Positions 61,315 through 64,000 of a stretch of DNA of 64,000 nucleotides are shown here, piece by piece. Every line of letters begins with the position of its first letter. Within the stretch, counting starts at the first letter, position 1. The notes under the pieces were generated by a model. It made no database searches. It was not told the DNA's origin and saw only the letters and a program-made list of their open reading frames with translations. The position numbers were made by a program, and so were the translations under genes. The stretch is from Microvirga solisilvae (GTDB lineage: Bacteria; Pseudomonadota; Alphaproteobacteria; Rhizobiales; Beijerinckiaceae): positions 62,001 to 126,000 of the forward strand of contig NZ_JAKUCN010000002.1 of the NCBI RefSeq assembly GCF_022808595.1, given 5' to 3'.

Positions 61315-64000
61315 GTGGCAGGCATGGAATGGCATATGGTCGAGAAGCCGACCCTCGAATGCCTGAAGGGCATGGGCTATGCCTTTGTGCCGCCTGCCGA
61401 TCACCCGTCCTTACGCGACGGTGACAATCAGGTTCTATTCCGATCCCATCTCGTCGCCGCGATCCAACGGGTCAACGGCGTCTCCGAAGCCGACGCCCAG
61501 GCGGCTTATGCGGAACTCGCATCCGTCTCCGATGACGAGGCATGGCTTTCGATCCTGCGCGGCAATTTCAGCCGCGTAGTGCAGGGCGAGGCCACGCACC
61601 GGACCCTGCGGGTCATCGATTTCCTGAAACCCGAGAACAACCTCTTCAGCGTCACCCATCAATTCCGGGTCAAGGCCGAGAAGACCCGGATCGCCGACGT
61701 GGTGATCCATGTGAACGGCATTCCCCTGGTGGTGATCGAGTGCAAGAGCCCGATCAATGCCAAGGACAAAACCGGCGAAGCCTTTGAGCAGATCAAACAA
61801 TACGAACAGGAGATTCCTCGCCTGTTCCTTTCGAACTGCTTCAACATCGTCACGGACGGCACCAACTGCCTCTATGGCTCTACCGGCAGCCCCTCGAAGT
61901 TCTGGGCCGAATGGCGCGATCCATGGCCCAGGTCAGAAACTGAGTTTTCGGATAAGCTTTCGAAGGGGTTGTGGAGTCTTCTGGAGCCCTCCCGGCTTCT
62001 CGACCTGATCGCCCATTTCATCGTCTTCGAGAAAACCGAAGATGGCACGATCAAGAAGATGTGCCGCTATCAGCAGTTCCGGGCGGTCAACAAGCTCGTT
62101 AGCCGAGTGATCGAGAACGAGCATCGGCGTGGCCTGATCTGGCATACACAAGGCTCGGGCAAGTCGCTCACCATGGTGTTCGCGGCCCTGAAGTTGAAGA
62201 CGCACCTAACCGTATCCTCGCCAGAACTGTCCAATCCCAACATCATGGTGTTGACGGATCGCGTGGACCTGCACGACCAGATCAGCGGCACCTTTACCGC
62301 CTGCGGCCTGCCGAACCCGGTTGCGGTGAACAGCATTTCCGAGCTTCGCACCCTCATCAGCAAGGGCACGGACGGCCTGACGGTCCTCTCCACGATTTTC
62401 AAATTCCAGGGCTCGCAGGAGCCGATCCCGAATTCGAAGAACTGGATCGTCATGGTGGACGAATGCCACCGCACCCAAGAAAAAGACCTCGGGGCCTATC
62501 TGCGAAAGACCCTGCCGGACGCCAGGTTCTTCGGTTTCACGGGCACTCCGATCAAGAAGAACGACAAGGACACCTATGCCAATTTCGGCGTGGTGGGCGA
62601 AGGCTATCTCGACAAATACGGGATCGACGACGCCGTGGCCGATGGGGCGACAGTGCCGATCTACTACACAGGCCGCAAGACCGACTGGCACGTTGACGAC
62701 GCCAAGATCGATATCCTCTTCGACCAATGGTTCGCCTATCTGCCGGATGAGAAATCGGACGAGGTCAAGAAGCGGAGCGTCAATGTCGCCGATCTGCTGA
62801 AGCATCCCAAGCGGATCGAACTGATCGCCTACGACATCTGGACCCATTTTAAGGAATATGCCCGGCCCGATGGCTTCAAGGCTCAGATCGTCGCCATCGA
62901 CCGCGAGGCGGTCATTCTCTACAAGCGGGCGCTCGACCGTGTCATCGCCGACGAACTGATAGCGCAGGGAATTTCCGCCGAGGACGCCATGGCTCAGGCC
63001 ACCGTCCTATCCGCCTGCGTGTATTCCTCGACCCAGGAGGACGGAAAGCCGAGCGAGGATGAGCACATCCAGAGCATCCGCAATGACCTCAAAGCCCACT
63101 ACCTCGACCAGGATGCCGAGACCACGATCAAGAAGGCTTTCAGCGCCAAGGGGAAGAACCCGGAATTCTTGATTGTCTGCGACAAGCTCCTGACCGGGTT
63201 CGATGCGCCCATCGAATCCGTGATGTACCTGGACAAACCGCTGAAAGAGCATGGACTCCTCCAGGCCATTGCTCGCACCAACCGCGTCTCCAACGCCCAA
63301 AAGAAGAACGGCCTGATCGTCGATTACATCGGCGTCTCGGTGAAGCTGGAGGAAGCGCTTTCCTCCTATCGGGCGGACGATGTCAAAAACGCGATGCGGA
63401 ACCTCGACGACCTGAGAAACCAACTTCGGGCTGCTCATGCCCTCGTCATGGCAATGATGAAGTGGCTGAAGCGGCAGGAGGGGCTCTCGAAGAATGGCCT
63501 GAAGGCTGAGTTCGACCAGTTCGTGAACCTGCTCAAGACTGAGGACAAGTGGTTCGAGTTCCGGAACAAGGCGCGGGAGTTCATCGGCCTGTATGAGGCC
63601 GTGAGCCCCGATCCAAGTATTCTGGAGTTCACCGCCAATCTCAAATGGATCGCGACCTTCCTGCCCTATGGCACCCAGGTTTTCGAGAAGCGGGAAGCCT
63701 TCGATCAGCAGACCTATAGCCGCAAGATTAGGGACATGCTGGCTCAGCATCTCGATGCCACGGGCCTGAGCGTCACGGTCAAACTGCGCCACATTACTGA
63801 CCCTGACTTCTGGGAAGATTTCGAGATCGAGGGAAAGACCGAGAGCGACCTGAAAACGGCGGCGATCCGCAAGACCACCGAACTGCGTAAAGTGGTGAGC
63901 GAGCGGCTGGCCCAGAATCATCACCAATACGCCAAGTTCTCAGATCGCCTGCGCGAGTTGCTCGGAAAGCTCGACGGAGCCCAACTCTCCTGGGCCGACA
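61315..64000 (+). CDS. hsdR: Type I restriction-modification system, endonuclease subunit HsdR (3' end missing)
   Basis: HsdR is the ATP-dependent translocase/nuclease. About 895 residues are present; the gene runs off the right edge, and full proteins are usually 950-1100 residues. The start is GTG at 61315 (GGGG upstream) or ATG at 61324 (MEWHMVEKPTLECLKGMGY). The N-terminal nuclease motif is IPLVVIECKSPINAKD near residue 140, Walker A is WHTQGSGKSLTM near 280, the DEAD-like box is VDECHRTQEKD near 382, and motif III FFGFTGTPIKKND follows. AIARTNRVSN near 655 is helicase motif VI. All key residues are intact, so the system may be active. Confidence 0.95.
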   Translation, partial: MAGMEWHMVEKPTLECLKGMGYAFVPPADHPSLRDGDNQVLFRSHLVAAIQRVNGVSEADAQAAYAELASVSDDEAWLSILRGNFSRVVQGEATHRTLRVIDFLKPENNLFSVTHQFRVKAEKTRIADVVIHVNGIPLVVIECKSPINAKDKTGEAFEQIKQYEQEIPRLFLSNCFNIVTDGTNCLYGSTGSPSKFWAEWRDPWPRSETEFSDKLSKGLWSLLEPSRLLDLIAHFIVFEKTEDGTIKKMCRYQQFRAVNKLVSRVIENEHRRGLIWHTQGSGKSLTMVFAALKLKTHLTVSSPELSNPNIMVLTDRVDLHDQISGTFTACGLPNPVAVNSISELRTLISKGTDGLTVLSTIFKFQGSQEPIPNSKNWIVMVDECHRTQEKDLGAYLRKTLPDARFFGFTGTPIKKNDKDTYANFGVVGEGYLDKYGIDDAVADGATVPIYYTGRKTDWHVDDAKIDILFDQWFAYLPDEKSDEVKKRSVNVADLLKHPKRIELIAYDIWTHFKEYARPDGFKAQIVAIDREAVILYKRALDRVIADELIAQGISAEDAMAQATVLSACVYSSTQEDGKPSEDEHIQSIRNDLKAHYLDQDAETTIKKAFSAKGKNPEFLIVCDKLLTGFDAPIESVMYLDKPLKEHGLLQAIARTNRVSNAQKKNGLIVDYIGVSVKLEEALSSYRADDVKNAMRNLDDLRNQLRAAHALVMAMMKWLKRQEGLSKNGLKAEFDQFVNLLKTEDKWFEFRNKAREFIGLYEAVSPDPSILEFTANLKWIATFLPYGTQVFEKREAFDQQTYSRKIRDMLAQHLDATGLSVTVKLRHITDPDFWEDFEIEGKTESDLKTAAIRKTTELRKVVSERLAQNHHQYAKFSDRLRELLGKLDGAQLSWAD

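Overview
The window comes from a GC-rich alphaproteobacterial chromosome, most likely order Hyphomicrobiales (Rhizobiales). The evidence is the gene order rimP-nusA-ylxR-infB-rbfA-truB, a YlxR-L7Ae fusion, an Irr-type Fur protein beside fabA-fabB-fabI, the lnt-XRE-metK-trmB block, and palindromic intergenic repeats typical of the group. The abundance of RTX proteins recalls Methylobacteriaceae such as Microvirga, but the genus cannot be fixed from sequence alone.

Layout. (1) 1-8100: translation/transcription operon on the minus strand, with two membrane YcxB-like genes of identical length inserted around rbfA and a promoter plus terminator-like attenuator ahead of rimP. (2) 8176-16321: two RTX proteins, one a serralysin-type zinc protease, flanking a membrane-fusion/FtsX-permease/ATPase exporter operon. 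(3) 16498-29693: mostly minus-strand housekeeping genes (trmB, metK, XRE regulator, lnt, corC, ybeY, phoH, miaB, GST, acyltransferase, fur, rimI, tsaB, nitroreductase, nfuA). A sequence matching the core of the Irr-binding ICE box lies just upstream of nfuA. (4) 29694-46732: a repeat-filled intergenic stretch, then uspA, trpS, murJ, dsbA-like, fabI-fabB-fabA, divergent irr, an EamA transporter, a 2-hydroxyacid dehydrogenase, a Crp/Fnr regulator, an amine-oxidase-like flavoprotein and an NDUFA9-like protein.

(5) 46935-64000: tRNA-Leu(CAG) is followed directly by a tyrosine integrase with an AlpA-like partner. Base composition then becomes more AT-rich and the content accessory, as expected of an integrative element inserted at the tRNA 3' end; its right end is not in the window. 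Cargo: a serine recombinase, a protein of unknown function, a third RTX protein with FG-GAP repeats, an XRE regulator, another unknown protein, an RmuC-like protein and a type I restriction-modification system (hsdM, hsdS, hsdR; hsdR runs off the edge).

The most unusual item is 48950-49808. It is about 860 bases without a credible gene but dense in helices, including GAAA- and GTAA-capped hairpins, and its two ends are complementary over 17 of 19 bases. A -10-like hexamer sits just 5' of the left arm. I read it as a large structured noncoding RNA on the plus strand that I cannot assign to a known family. An 11-base motif, AAACTAACTTT, recurs at its left end, in a perfect 30-base palindrome beside the recombinase stop codon, inside the recombinase gene, and with one change at the right end of the RNA.
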